The notes under the pieces are model-generated. The model was not told the origin of the DNA. It ran no database searches and worked only from the letters and a program-made list of their open reading frames with translations. The position numbers were made by a program, and so were the translations under genes. From assembly GCA_903909435.1 (NCBI GenBank), contig CAIVVT010000288.1, positions 124,001-188,000 on the forward strand: a stretch of DNA of 64,000 bases, written 5' to 3'. This document shows positions 53,114 through 62,379 of this stretch, in pieces. This DNA is from an uncultured Acidobacteriia bacterium (GTDB taxonomy: Bacteria; Acidobacteriota; Terriglobia; Bryobacterales; Bryobacteraceae). How positions within the stretch are numbered: the first letter of the stretch is position 1; every line of letters begins with the position of its first letter.

Positions 53114-53824
53114 ATGCACAAGAGAATAGGCATTCTAGGCGGCCTGAGTCCGGAATCTACGATTGCGTACTACGAACACATCACGCGTACGTACGCGACT
53201 GAATATGGTGATTTCAGCTATCCCGAGATTCTCATTTACAGCGTCAATTTTCAGCAGTACGTGGATTGGCAGAAGTTGGGCAAGTGGGCCGAATCGGCCC
53301 AGGCAATGTCGGACGCTCTGCGGGCGCTGCACCGCGCCGGTGCGGACTTCGGTCTCATCTCCACCAATACAATGCACATGGTTTTCGATGAGGTGCAGGC
53401 CCGCGTCGACATGCCGCTGCTGAGCATTGTGGAGACCACCGCGCTGGCGATCTGCAAGGCGGGAGTGAAAACAGTAGGTTTGTTGGGGACTGTATTCACG
53501 ATGCGCGAGTCCTTCTTTCGGGACGGGCTAAAGCGGGCTGGAATCGACGTGCTGGTACCCAGCGAGGGGGATCAACTTCAAATTAACCACGTCATCTATC
53601 ATGAGCTCTGCCGCGGAGAAATTCGCGAAGAGTCCCGGCGAGCGATTCGCCAGGTGATTGACGGCCTAGGCCACAGTGGGGCGCAAGGCGTGGTGTTGGG
53701 TTGTACCGAATTACCTCTGCTAATTCGGTCCGAGGACTGCGAATTGCCCTTGTTTGACACGACCGTACTGCACGCGCAGCGAGCCCTGGAATACGCCACA
53801 TCGGCGGAGCCCGAGTTGCGGTGA
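53114..53824 (+). CDS. Aspartate/glutamate racemase family protein (YgeA/L-DER-like)
   Basis: A 236-aa protein with an excellent ribosome site (AGGAGG, 8 nt). It has the Asp/Glu racemase fold: GILGGLSPESTIAYY at the start, a first catalytic loop STNTMH and a second VVLGCTELPLL with C197. In two-Cys racemases the first loop reads CTNT. Here residue 83 is Ser, the position where the E. coli L-aspartate/glutamate racemase (YgeA) has Thr83 opposite Cys197. That atypical enzyme isomerises L-Asp/L-Glu using one Cys, so similar one-directional chemistry is plausible here. No operon partners. Confidence 0.88.
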   Translation: MHKRIGILGGLSPESTIAYYEHITRTYATEYGDFSYPEILIYSVNFQQYVDWQKLGKWAESAQAMSDALRALHRAGADFGLISTNTMHMVFDEVQARVDMPLLSIVETTALAICKAGVKTVGLLGTVFTMRESFFRDGLKRAGIDVLVPSEGDQLQINHVIYHELCRGEIREESRRAIRQVIDGLGHSGAQGVVLGCTELPLLIRSEDCELPLFDTTVLHAQRALEYATSAEPELR

Positions 53825-54220
53825 ACGCTCAATGGGTGTTGCGTCTATCATCCTTCAGCATCACTCAGCGAATTCAACGCGCAGAAATCCCGGCGCACCC
53901 CCACAAGCAAGGGACGCGGGTGAGCCACCTGCGAAGGGTGGTGGCAGGCTCCGGATGTGGCGTGAACCCCTTTGAGCGGAATGGTCAAGCATACGAGTGG
54001 GAGACTGGCGAACTGCATTCGGCGGTGGTGAAACAGACCCGCATGGGCAGAGTACAGCACAAGCAAACTGGCATGGAGCACAATGTCGCGCCTTGCTACC
54101 TTTCTTCCGCGGAAGCACAGCGCCACGAATGGAGGCTGGAGCACACCCCACTTTGGTTGCAGGTATGTCGGGTGTAGTCCCATACGTAACGCCATTTAAG
54201 CCGGCAAGCGATGTCTGTTC
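53825..54220. other. Intergenic stretch without recognised feature
   Basis: About 395 bp between the convergent racemase and diadenylate cyclase genes. The small frames present on both strands have no family resemblance. No strong hairpin with a T-tract was identified. Confidence 0.35.
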
Positions 54221-55369
54221 CTATGGGGAGCCTGCGTTGCCAGTAGAGATGATGTTAACAGTGATCACCTCCGGGCGGACCTTTTCCACGGCGACGCCTG
54301 CCGGCAGACTCACCACGTCGCTGGGATGCGACAGTGCCGTTGCGCCTGGGTGCGCATTGCTCAGATCGAATCGAACCGACAACCCGCTGGCGCGTAGAGA
54401 TTCGATCTGCCAGCGAGGGCCTCGAACCCGGACCTCCACTTGTCTGGTCGATGGTCTGGAAACGTCCAGCCCGGCAGGAAGATTCGTGAATTCCACTGGA
54501 ACCGTCAAGTCCCGAATGGCTGTTCCGGAGGAGAGGAGTGAGAGCGCCCATACCAGGCCCGTGATCACAAGAGCAGACAATTTCTGCCGCAGGTTGCCAA
54601 ACAGCACGCCATGAAGCGGCGGCTTGGCTCTGGGTGCGGGGGAACAGTGTTCCAACGTGAGCAACTCAAGCAACTCCGATTCGATCGCCGGCTGCCACCA
54701 CTGCCTGTCGTGAACTAGGGTCACTTCACCGCGCTCTTCGGAAACGACCATCACCCAAGCGTCACATCTCTCGCAAATTCCCAGAGCGGCCCGGTGCCGA
54801 GTTCCGAAATACGCCGGGACGTCCTCTCTGTGCGTCAGCGGCAGCAGTACACCAGCGCGGGCGATCCTACCAAGCTCAATAATTACAGCGCCGTCGTGAA
54901 GGGGAGAATCCTTCTGAAACAGGGCCTCGATCAAAGGAGCGGATGTCGCGGCGCCCATTTCGATGCCGCCACCAGCCAGCTCTCGTGTGGAATGCTCCCG
55001 AGTGATGACCAGCAGAGCGCCGGTCATCCCGCGCGCAAGGGTGAAGGCCGCGCGTGCAATGGCCTGTTGCGATGAACTCTCCGCAGCAGGATCTCGGACA
55101 CGCCGAAAGCGCCCTTCGGTGCGCATCACAAGATGCCGCAGTTCGGAGTGGAATATCGTAACCATGAAAATGACGGCTACGAACCCCAATGCCTGAAACA
55201 CCCACGCGGCTAGGGGCAGTTCGAGGCGCGACGCCAAGATAGAACTGCCGAAGAGCCCGCCCGTGCCGAGAAGCAAGCCGCGCAGACGATTCCCCGTCGT
55301 CCACTTCAGGAAGAAATACACGGCGATGGCCAGGATGCCGAAGTCAACAATCGTCTGCCAGCGCAACAT
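54221..55369 (-). CDS. cdaA: Membrane diadenylate cyclase CdaA fused to a YbbR (CdaR-like) domain
   Basis: A 382-aa protein. Three N-terminal membrane helices (about 7-22, 28-46, 53-73) lead to a DisA_N cyclase domain with the catalytic motifs DGA (159-161) and GTRHR (189-193). A fourth membrane helix (about 263-282) takes the chain back outside. A YbbR domain follows at about 285-375 (IRDLTVPVEFTNLPAGL ... VRVRGP). CdaA makes c-di-AMP from two ATP, and CdaR/YbbR, normally a separate gene next to cdaA, regulates it. Here both are in one chain, usually two proteins in Firmicutes. No glmM follows. Confidence 0.9.
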   Translation of the reverse strand: MLRWQTIVDFGILAIAVYFFLKWTTGNRLRGLLLGTGGLFGSSILASRLELPLAAWVFQALGFVAVIFMVTIFHSELRHLVMRTEGRFRRVRDPAAESSSQQAIARAAFTLARGMTGALLVITREHSTRELAGGGIEMGAATSAPLIEALFQKDSPLHDGAVIIELGRIARAGVLLPLTHREDVPAYFGTRHRAALGICERCDAWVMVVSEERGEVTLVHDRQWWQPAIESELLELLTLEHCSPAPRAKPPLHGVLFGNLRQKLSALVITGLVWALSLLSSGTAIRDLTVPVEFTNLPAGLDVSRPSTRQVEVRVRGPRWQIESLRASGLSVRFDLSNAHPGATALSHPSDVVSLPAGVAVEKVRPEVITVNIISTGNAGSP

Positions 55370-55464
55370 TCAGTGGGTCCGTGCTTCAAATCGGGCGAGA
55401 CTTCGACGCGTGATCAGCCTCAGTCAGCCCGTCTGCCAAGGAAATGGCAACCGTTCGGCTACTG

Positions 55465-55794
55465 TCAAAACCCCAGTTCAATCTTTGTTCCCTCGAGTCT
55501 GATCGCGTCGGTCCGCTGCGAATTGTCATGCGCCTTGCTGCTGACAACCTCGTTATATTCGAACTTCCTGGCAACGGTGCTCAGGGTAACCGGCGCCTTT
55601 GCGATCTGTCTCGACTGATCATCGGTGAAGACAGCCTCGGTGCCTTCGATCTTCACCCGTTATTCGCCGGGCTTCAACCGGGCATCTCAGATCATGGATG
55701 GCTCCGTGATATTCACGGTGTAACTTTTGGAGCCCTCCTTGGTGTTAGCCAGCATAAGACTGGCCATTGCTAGTCCCACAAGTAGTATTTTCAT
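55465..55794 (-). pseudogene. Degenerate small secreted protein with two in-frame stops
   Basis: Reading from the ATG at 55794 gives a signal peptide (MKILLVGLAMASLMLA), then a beta-rich sequence interrupted by TGA (codon 35) and TAA (codon 44), after which the same frame continues to a natural end at 55465 (RLEGTKIELGF). The intact form, common in acidobacterial genomes, reads G at the first stop and Y at the second (KPGEYRV). Single-base changes explain both. The total of 110 codons without frameshift indicates recent inactivation. Selenocysteine is not a reasonable alternative because of the TAA. Confidence 0.75.
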
Positions 55795-55812
55795 TTGTTC
55801 CAGTCCTTCCAA

Positions 55813-56430
55813 TCAGAAGCGAATCCCAAACGAGAGTGTCACCCAATCATTGCTGTGGTGCGCGATGAACCGGTTGAACCGGACATCGGTGAAGACCTTC
55901 AGCCCGGTGTCGCCGAGGGCGTAAGTCGCCCCGCCGCCGAGGTTGTACCCACCCTTTACGTTTGAAAACTCCGCCACCACCGGAGCGCCGGAGTTTTCAC
56001 AGTATCCGCTGTATGGATCGCAATAACCGACCGCTTGGGAAGGATCAGTGAACGCGAGCCTGCGGTGGTAAACCCCGTAACCGCCGGTAAGGTATCCACC
56101 TAAGCGCCCCCGGGTGGTGAACTCATACCTTGGATTCAACGTGAAGCTCCAATAGTCGTTGAAGCCGTCCGGCTGGTTGGCATTCTGGAGTACAGCGTTC
56201 GTCAGCGAGAATCGATCGAATTGGTACTCCAGCAGACCGGAGACGTGCTTGGTGAATTTGTATCCCCCACCAAAGAGGAGGTTCCAGCCGGTATTGAATC
56301 GATCTGCTGCAGCGTTGGCGGGGACAGACACTCCGCCTCCACCCTCAAAGGTGTACTTCGAGAGATCCTGTCCTACGGCTAATGAGGAGAGGACCAGAAA
56401 CAATACGACACTGCGAGTTTGACTAGCCAT
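55813..56430 (-). CDS. Outer-membrane beta-barrel protein
   Basis: A 205-aa exported protein started at 56430, where GGAGG precedes by 8 nt. The signal peptide ends near LAVGQ. The rest alternates polar and aromatic residues in short strands with Gly-rich turns (FEGGGGVSVP, LFGGGYKFTKHVSGLLEYQF, YNLGGGATYALGD) and ends in F-G-I-R-F, the C-terminal Phe signature of outer-membrane barrels. It resembles the OmpW/OmpA-barrel superfamily with eight strands. It contains the peptide YCDPYSGYCEN, a possible disulfide loop. The pseudogene lies 18 bp downstream on the same strand. Confidence 0.82.
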   Translation of the reverse strand: MASQTRSVVLFLVLSSLAVGQDLSKYTFEGGGGVSVPANAAADRFNTGWNLLFGGGYKFTKHVSGLLEYQFDRFSLTNAVLQNANQPDGFNDYWSFTLNPRYEFTTRGRLGGYLTGGYGVYHRRLAFTDPSQAVGYCDPYSGYCENSGAPVVAEFSNVKGGYNLGGGATYALGDTGLKVFTDVRFNRFIAHHSNDWVTLSFGIRF

Positions 56431-56796
56431 CGAGTTCGCCTCCACACCGCGAGCAACTTGGGCATGTTCGCGGGCGTAATTCTTCTTGCATCAACATCAA
56501 CATGCGTTTCGCCATCGCAAAAAGTCTTGCAGGTGGTGAATGATGTCTTTGGTCTCAGCGTGCTGCCTTGTGGGCCAGGTGACCATCCAGTCAGTACTGT
56601 ATTTTCATGGGTCCGGGCGCAGTATTCGCGCGCGGGCGCATTTCGCGGCGCCGAATCACAGGCTCTGTGAGATCAGTCGCGCTATCTACAGAACAACGCA
56701 CAACAGGCCCGCTGAGCGGTGTTGCATTATCGATAGCAAGGGGCGGGACAATTAGAACCATGAGGACGGGCGCGACCTAGGACGAGCCATCGCCGC
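56431..56796. other. Intergenic stretch without recognised feature
   Basis: About 365 bp upstream of the barrel gene and downstream of the TonB receptor, both on the minus strand. Short plus-strand frames are not convincing. It should hold the promoter for the barrel gene. Confidence 0.35.
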
Positions 56797-59337
56797 TCAG
56801 AAGATGACGTCGAAATCGGCCGTTAAACGCCGGTGCCGCTCCCCAAAGAACAGCCCAGATGCGGGATCGTCCACATTGCCGTGCACAGCCTCGGGGTTGA
56901 AGTGGTTCGTCAGATTGAAGGCGCTGACCGAGAGCCGGACTGCGTACTTAGTGCTTACTTGAAAGTCCTTCCAAACGCGCGTATCAACGGAAAGAAAATG
57001 GGGGAACCGGGTTGAGTTCGGAATACCCACATAATTCTGTGCCGCATCCGTCACGAGATACGGGAAACCGCTGCGGTATTCGAGAACCGGCGATATGCCG
57101 AATCCGCGAGGAAGCAGCAGTCTGCCCCAAGCGAGGAAACGGTTGGGGAGATCCGTAGGAGAGGTGGCCACCTGGTTCGGCCGGAGAATTGGTAGCGGGA
57201 AGCTGCCGATATAGCTGGCAAAATCATTCAGATCGCCCGTGGTCCGGCTGCGCACGTAAGAGAACATCAGTTGCCCTTGTTCGCCCGCACGCAGCCGGGC
57301 AGTAACTTCCAACTGGCGGTAGCGGCCAGTGCCGTTCCCGGAAAGCAGCACGTGGCCGGTGGGCGCCGCTAGATCTCTGAGTGTGGAATCCAGTATCACC
57401 ACACCACTCGAAACACTTTGAAGATAGCCCGCGCGAAGCCTGAGATACGACGTGAGGGGCTGCTCTATCTGGATGCTGCCGTTCGTGCTGGCGGGCGAAA
57501 AATTGCCCGCGGTCAGACTTCGAATGACGAGTTTTTGCCCCGTGACAACCTCGCCCAGACCAGGCTGCAGCAAGATGGGGCCGCGCGTGATGTTGCCAGC
57601 TCCATCGTAGAAGGTCATCTGCGGAGTAGGGTAATGGTCGAAGGAGTAGACGCCAAGTGGAACCCGGTCGTAGAATGCGCCGACGCCGGCTCGTATCACA
57701 GTGCCGTGGCCCACGAACGGGTTCCAGGCAATGCCGGCGCGAGGCGCAAGACGCAGTGCACCGGAGAGATCCTGAGATTCCGTCCTCAGTCCGAGGTCGA
57801 CGGCCACCTGTGACGTTACGCTCCAGTGGTCCTGGGCGAAGACGTCATACTCGGTGTCATCGTTTCTAAACGGCAGTCCTCGAGCGAACTCGATTCGCTC
57901 TAGAAGGTGTCCGGCAGAGTCCAGCGTATCGATGGGATGATCTTCCATGCGCCCTTTGTCGAAGCTGCCGGCGAGGTAAGCGCCAAATTTGGAACTGTGG
58001 GCTCCCCATCGGTTCCAGGGAGCGATGGAAAACGTGGAGGCCCAGCCGTAACGCTCCGCTTCCCGCGTCTGCTGCGCAAAGAAGTTGCCGCTGTTACCCT
58101 GCGGCTGAAGGATCAAGTCCTGACTGCCCTTGGACCAGACGCCCGCGTCGAATCTCGTCGCAGAAAGCGTGTTTTCCCACAAACCACCGAGGACGCTCAG
58201 CTTGTCCGAGAGGGTTCCCGTGTAGTTATGCGTGCTGGCGTCGGGCGTGGTCGGTTGCGGATTGAAGTAGTTCATGTTGACCAAGCCGAGACGCTGCGGG
58301 GCAATATGAACGGTGCCTGTCACCAGATTGCGGTTCGAGGCGATCCAGTCGAGTTGGCTAAACGAATTGAGCCCCTCGGTCTTCTTCTGATTGTTCGGGA
58401 AAGGCAGGGTGTAGATCGCAGTTTTACGAACCTCATATTCGAAGCCCTCCGAGAGATAGAGCCTGCGTGCGATGATCGGCCCCTCGAAGTTCAATCGAGG
58501 CGTGGCAGTCCGCAACCCTCGCAATTGCCAGCTGCGGATGTTGAACTCCGGAAACGGGTCGTTCAACTCCCACTTCCATTTGTCGCCGCCTCGCCGGGTG
58601 TCCACTGAGACCAGACCAGCCGTGAATCGCCCATATTCGGCTAGGTAGGAGGTCTGATAGAAGTTAAGACTCTCGACGCTGTCGATGGGCACGGTGAGGC
58701 CGAACTCGCCGGTAGCGGGATCGGTGACGTCAGCCGAATTCACGATCAGCGCGCTGCTGTGTTCACCACGTCCCGAGAGTTGCAAGCCTCCTCCCGGTGA
58801 ACGGGCTACCCCAGGAATCAAGGGCAGCGCATCCGCAACAGTAGCCGGCCGGGTGGGGAGTTCCTTTGCCTGCTCTACCGTCAAACTGGCCGGGCTATGT
58901 ACGCCGTCTTCAAGGGGGGAGACCGTGTCGTGAACTTCCAAGCTCACTCCGGCCGCCGCGCCCGTTACCAACGTGAGATCGATGGATGACGCGCCGGCGT
59001 CTTCCAGGTGGAAATCGGACTTTGTAGCCGGATTGAATCCTTCCTTGGTGGCCGTAATCGAGTAGAGCCCAGGGAGCAGCCCCGCGAAGACGGTGTGCCC
59101 CGTCTCGTTCGTTGTCGCGCTGAAGAGGACTTCAGCCCCTCGCTTCAGCAGAACGTCCGCTCCAGGCACGCTCAAGTGCGAGGAATCGAAGACGGTAACA
59201 TCAATGCTTAACAGCCGAACCGGATCTTGGTCTACGCCAGTCCGAAATCCCTCCGAGCGATCCACTCCGCGGACTTCCGGAACAAAGATCAGCAGAGGGA
59301 AAAAGAGAGCGGGGATGCAAGCTAAACCGGATCGCAC
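56797..59337 (-). CDS. TonB-dependent receptor-like outer-membrane protein
   Basis: An 846-aa protein. A GTG at 59337 is chosen: it has GAGGGT 7 nt upstream, begins a signal peptide (CIPALFFPLLIFVPEVRG) and overlaps the upstream gene by only 16 bp. A carboxypeptidase-regulatory-like domain covers about 40-125 (VFDSSHLSVPGADVLLKRG). A plug-like region follows with LPTRPATVADALPLIPGV (about 155-250), then the barrel, ending in ADFDVIF. It is shorter than the receptor at 10634. It lies behind a sigma-54 promoter with a receiver-like gene, so it is probably activated by the sigma-54 regulator at 59919. Ligand unknown. Confidence 0.87.
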   Translation of the reverse strand: MRSGLACIPALFFPLLIFVPEVRGVDRSEGFRTGVDQDPVRLLSIDVTVFDSSHLSVPGADVLLKRGAEVLFSATTNETGHTVFAGLLPGLYSITATKEGFNPATKSDFHLEDAGASSIDLTLVTGAAAGVSLEVHDTVSPLEDGVHSPASLTVEQAKELPTRPATVADALPLIPGVARSPGGGLQLSGRGEHSSALIVNSADVTDPATGEFGLTVPIDSVESLNFYQTSYLAEYGRFTAGLVSVDTRRGGDKWKWELNDPFPEFNIRSWQLRGLRTATPRLNFEGPIIARRLYLSEGFEYEVRKTAIYTLPFPNNQKKTEGLNSFSQLDWIASNRNLVTGTVHIAPQRLGLVNMNYFNPQPTTPDASTHNYTGTLSDKLSVLGGLWENTLSATRFDAGVWSKGSQDLILQPQGNSGNFFAQQTREAERYGWASTFSIAPWNRWGAHSSKFGAYLAGSFDKGRMEDHPIDTLDSAGHLLERIEFARGLPFRNDDTEYDVFAQDHWSVTSQVAVDLGLRTESQDLSGALRLAPRAGIAWNPFVGHGTVIRAGVGAFYDRVPLGVYSFDHYPTPQMTFYDGAGNITRGPILLQPGLGEVVTGQKLVIRSLTAGNFSPASTNGSIQIEQPLTSYLRLRAGYLQSVSSGVVILDSTLRDLAAPTGHVLLSGNGTGRYRQLEVTARLRAGEQGQLMFSYVRSRTTGDLNDFASYIGSFPLPILRPNQVATSPTDLPNRFLAWGRLLLPRGFGISPVLEYRSGFPYLVTDAAQNYVGIPNSTRFPHFLSVDTRVWKDFQVSTKYAVRLSVSAFNLTNHFNPEAVHGNVDDPASGLFFGERHRRLTADFDVIF

Positions 59338-59729
59338 GTGTGGACCCTCGTCTGGTCGTACCGATTGAAGACTCGATCCAGAAGATCGTCCGGACAGGGC
59401 TCCGGGAGCAACTCGTATCCGCCTTGAGAAAACACATCCATCCAGAGCGGCAGGGTGGATCGGCCGCTGCAAACCACCCGCACCGCTTGCGGTCTTATGG
59501 TTGCGGCGGAATGGAACACCTGGCGCCAGGTGCCGTCCGGCAATGTGTCCTGCGTGATCACTATTCCCGGGGAGTTAGCCCGTAGAGCGGCATCGGCCTC
59601 GGAGCACAGCCCAGCGGCGATACCGCTCCAGCCGCGCCGGACGAACTGCTCAAGCACAACGTCGGCGACTGGTTGCTCGGCAACGATCAGAACAGAATTC
59701 TCTTGCCATCCACGTTGGTTGGGCGTCAT
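59322..59729 (-). CDS. Degenerate receiver (CheY-like) domain protein
   Basis: A 135-aa single-domain protein. The beta-alpha pattern (VLIVAEQPVADVVLEQF, GIVITQDTLPDGTW, AVRVVCSGRSTLPLWMDVFSQGGYELLPEP) follows the receiver fold. The residue aligned with the phospho-acceptor is Gln in ITQDTLPDG, with an Asp one position later. The early acidic pair is replaced by AEQ, and the lysine after strand 5 by Glu-Pro. Ordinary phosphorylation is therefore unlikely; it may signal by protein contact. It is first in the transcript from the sigma-54 promoter at 59801 and overlaps the TonB receptor start. Confidence 0.72.
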   Translation of the reverse strand: MTPNQRGWQENSVLIVAEQPVADVVLEQFVRRGWSGIAAGLCSEADAALRANSPGIVITQDTLPDGTWRQVFHSAATIRPQAVRVVCSGRSTLPLWMDVFSQGGYELLPEPCPDDLLDRVFNRYDQTRVHTCDPV

Positions 59730-59800
59730 TCACTTGCCTCCAGCCACCGCACCCACGGAGTCCCAAGAGGAACATGCGGGCGAGTGACAAGCTACGTAAG

Positions 59801-59817
59801 GCAAGTGGAGGGCCATA
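59801..59817 (-). promoter_or_regulatory. Sigma-54 (-24/-12) promoter
   Basis: On the minus strand ATGGCCC, five bases, TTGCC: the -24 GG and -12 GC are exactly 10 nt apart, with TGGC and TTGC intact. Initiation near 59790 would give a leader of about 60 nt to the receiver-like gene at 59729. It lies directly behind the gene for a sigma-54 activator, its likely regulator. Confidence 0.6.
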
Positions 59818-59918
59818 CTGCAAGGCGTCGGCAGGAATCAGCCCGGTCGTGCCGAGTCAGACGAAGGCCATGCCGGGGAACAGCCGCTCGTGCGAAAGCG
59901 GGTGGAAAAGAAGTCGTC

Positions 59919-61970
59919 TCAGCTGTATTGGCGGCCGATGTTCAGCTTCTGCATGCGGGACTGGAGGGTGGTCCGTTTCATGCCAAGCCGGGCCGCTGCC
60001 CCGTTGGGCCCGCCAACCATCCCGCGGGATTCAGTCAATGCCCGCAGAATACGCTCGCGCCCCTGGTCCTGTAAGCCGGCGTCCAAAGATGTCGTAGGAG
60101 AGGCCGCGAGCGGCTCACTCAGCTCCGGCATTGCGATGTGGAGAGCCGGGCTGGACGAGAGGATCACAGACCGCTCCAAAACGTTCTGAAGTTCGCGGAT
60201 ATTGCCCGGCCAGTTGTAGTGGACTAGAGCCTCCATCACTGACGTTGGAATCGTGTCGATAGTGCGATTAATGCGTTGCGCGTACTTCTGGACGAAGTAA
60301 CGGACCAGCAGAGGGATGTCGTCCTTTCGCTCGCGCAAAGGTGGCATGTGGACGGGAAAGACGTGCAGGCGGTAGTAGAGGTCGCTACGAAATTGATTCC
60401 CCTCCATCATCCGCTTCAAGTCGCGGTTTGTCGCAGCCACGAACCTCACATCGACTTTGATCGTGCGATTCCCCCCCAGCCGCTCAAACTCCTGTTCCTG
60501 GATGGCGCGGAGCAGCTTGGACTGTAGTTCGAGCGGGATCTCGCCGATCTCGTCCAGGAACAGCGTCCCGTGATCGGCGAGTTCGAAGCGCCCGATCTTC
60601 TGAGCAATCGCGCTGGTGAAGGCGCCCTTCTCGTGCCCGAAAAGCTCGCTCTCCAAGAGTCCCGACGGGATAGCCGCGCAGTTGACCTTGACGAAACTGT
60701 GTTTGCCCCGATCACTCAGTTCGTGGATGGCGCGGGCAATCAACTCCTTGCCCGTGCCCGTCTCGCCCAGAATCAGCACCGTCGCGTTGGTTGGCGCGAC
60801 GATCTGAACGCTCTTCAATAAGGCCTGAAAGGCCTGGCTTTCGCCGACCATGTTGCCCAGATTCTGGTCGAAACGAATTTCGTCCTCCAGATAGATCTTT
60901 TCGTTAGCCAGCTTATTCTTCAGCTCGTCGAGTTCACGGAACGCCACGGAATTCTCCACGGCGACGGCGATCTGGCGGGCGACCTGGACGCCGAGTTCGA
61001 TCTCCTCCTCTGTGAAGGGCCTGCCGCCGATCCGTCCCAACTCCAGCGTGCCGGCAATCCCGTTCGGAGCCGGCAACGGAATTGAGCAATGGGCCGTAAA
61101 CCCTTGCTGCACCATGCTTTGATAACGCGGAGAAGGAAACCGCGCAAGGTCCGGCTCATTGACTACCACCGGCCTGCCTGTGCTCAGCGCCTCATCCGAG
61201 GGCATTCCTTCCCGGCAGCCTGAAGTGGGTTCCACCGGTACCGGCACCCCAGGGGGAAAATGCAATGCATAGATCTCCGCCGCTCCACTGGTTCGATTGA
61301 GCAGAGTGACTCCGGCGCAGTCGTGCGCGATGACTTTGTCCAACTCCCGCGATATTGCCGGGAAAAGCTCTGCGGGCGAGAGCTTTGAAACCAGCGCGTT
61401 CGTGATCTCGAACAGGGCTCGTAGTCGATCGCGATCATGGACCAACTGTTGCCGCGTCAGGTTCGCCTCCACCGAGACCGCAAGCTCCGACGCCACGCGC
61501 AGGAGGAAGGCAAGCTCAGGCCCACTGATCGCAGACTCCGAGTTGGTTCCAAATCCGAGAACCCCCAAATGGCGATCGCCCGTAGTCAGCGGAACCAGAG
61601 TGAGCGACACGACATCCTTGGCGCGGAGGACCGCCAAGTACTCCGGCCAACGGGTCTCGCGCTCCAAATTTGGAATTATGAGAGGCTGCTGGTTAGCGAA
61701 AACCCATCCGGCAGGCGTCCGTTCCAAAGGCGTGGTGATATCAGCGTCGCGACTGGCCGTACGTCCGGTACCTACGCCACGCACCTGCATGACATTTGCT
61801 TCAACGTCATACAGCATGAGTGCGAACTGCTCAAAATCCACAATTCGCCGCAAGGCCTGCGCCAAGCCGTCGCACAGGCTCTCCAGATCGCTGTGGTTGG
61901 CAAGGAGCGGTGAAAGCTCAAACAACGCCTGACAGAATTCCGTTTTCGAGTGCTGCACGTCACTCAGCAT
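59919..61970 (-). CDS. GAF-domain sigma-54-dependent activator (FhlA/NorR type) with GAFTSA loop
   Basis: A 683-aa regulator started at 61970; the frame to 62228 crosses a repeated operator and is not family-like. Two GAF domains (about 15-160 and 185-335) would bind a small molecule or sense redox state. The AAA+ domain has Walker A GETGTGKE near residue 400. The sigma-54-contact loop reads GAFTSA near residue 450, with Ser in place of the usual Gly. A Fis-type helix-turn-helix ends the chain ([18 protein letters not shown]). No receiver domain, so it is not a response regulator. The next genes downstream carry a sigma-54 promoter. Confidence 0.93.
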   Translation of the reverse strand: MLSDVQHSKTEFCQALFELSPLLANHSDLESLCDGLAQALRRIVDFEQFALMLYDVEANVMQVRGVGTGRTASRDADITTPLERTPAGWVFANQQPLIIPNLERETRWPEYLAVLRAKDVVSLTLVPLTTGDRHLGVLGFGTNSESAISGPELAFLLRVASELAVSVEANLTRQQLVHDRDRLRALFEITNALVSKLSPAELFPAISRELDKVIAHDCAGVTLLNRTSGAAEIYALHFPPGVPVPVEPTSGCREGMPSDEALSTGRPVVVNEPDLARFPSPRYQSMVQQGFTAHCSIPLPAPNGIAGTLELGRIGGRPFTEEEIELGVQVARQIAVAVENSVAFRELDELKNKLANEKIYLEDEIRFDQNLGNMVGESQAFQALLKSVQIVAPTNATVLILGETGTGKELIARAIHELSDRGKHSFVKVNCAAIPSGLLESELFGHEKGAFTSAIAQKIGRFELADHGTLFLDEIGEIPLELQSKLLRAIQEQEFERLGGNRTIKVDVRFVAATNRDLKRMMEGNQFRSDLYYRLHVFPVHMPPLRERKDDIPLLVRYFVQKYAQRINRTIDTIPTSVMEALVHYNWPGNIRELQNVLERSVILSSSPALHIAMPELSEPLAASPTTSLDAGLQDQGRERILRALTESRGMVGGPNGAAARLGMKRTTLQSRMQKLNIGRQYS

Positions 61971-61998
61971 AGCAACGCTCGGGGACAAGAGCCGAGAT

Positions 61999-62036
61999 TT
62001 CGGCAGACGCCGTCGGCAGATGCCGAACATTCGGCA
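61999..62036. promoter_or_regulatory. Repeated TTCGGCA half-sites, probable operator
   Basis: Four copies of a 7-bp half-site lie 29-66 bp upstream of the activator start: TTCGGCA (61999), GTCGGCA (62012), TGCCGAA (62021) and TTCGGCA (62030). The last two form a perfect palindrome, TGCCGAA-CA-TTCGGCA; the middle two form a near-perfect one. The density and position suggest an operator for autoregulation or an enhancer for a Fis-type HTH. Confidence 0.5.
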
Positions 62037-62379
62037 CAACAGCGATTTCGAGAGGAGCCCGGGAAGCATTGGACGATGACTTCCACTCCGCTTCAGATCG
62101 GCCACAGCAGCGGACACTCGGACAACCATCTTCGAAACAACCCCGGGCCGTGGAGCGGCGAGACAGGCTCCTGCGGTCCGAAAGCATTCACTCGATAATG
62201 GAGTGCATCCGACCGGGCGAACGCACAAATCCGTCCATCCGTAGCGGGAGCACCCCTCAGTCCACAGGTTACGCGTCGTCCGGCGATACGGCCGTCAATG
62301 GAAGCGATCGTGCTTAGACACAGGGCGGACGAGTGCAGGTGAAGACCCGTTTTGAGGCACATCCGCGCCGCATTCCATC

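Noticed and set aside
55690-55692. In-frame TGA in the small secreted protein as possible selenocysteine
   Set aside because: A TAA follows nine codons later in the same frame, no SECIS-like hairpin is seen, and the aligned residue in relatives is Gly, not Cys.
61971-62228. N-terminal extension of the GAF sigma-54 activator
   Set aside because: The extra 86 residues are basic and unlike the family, and the DNA contains an array of inverted half-sites that fits a promoter region.
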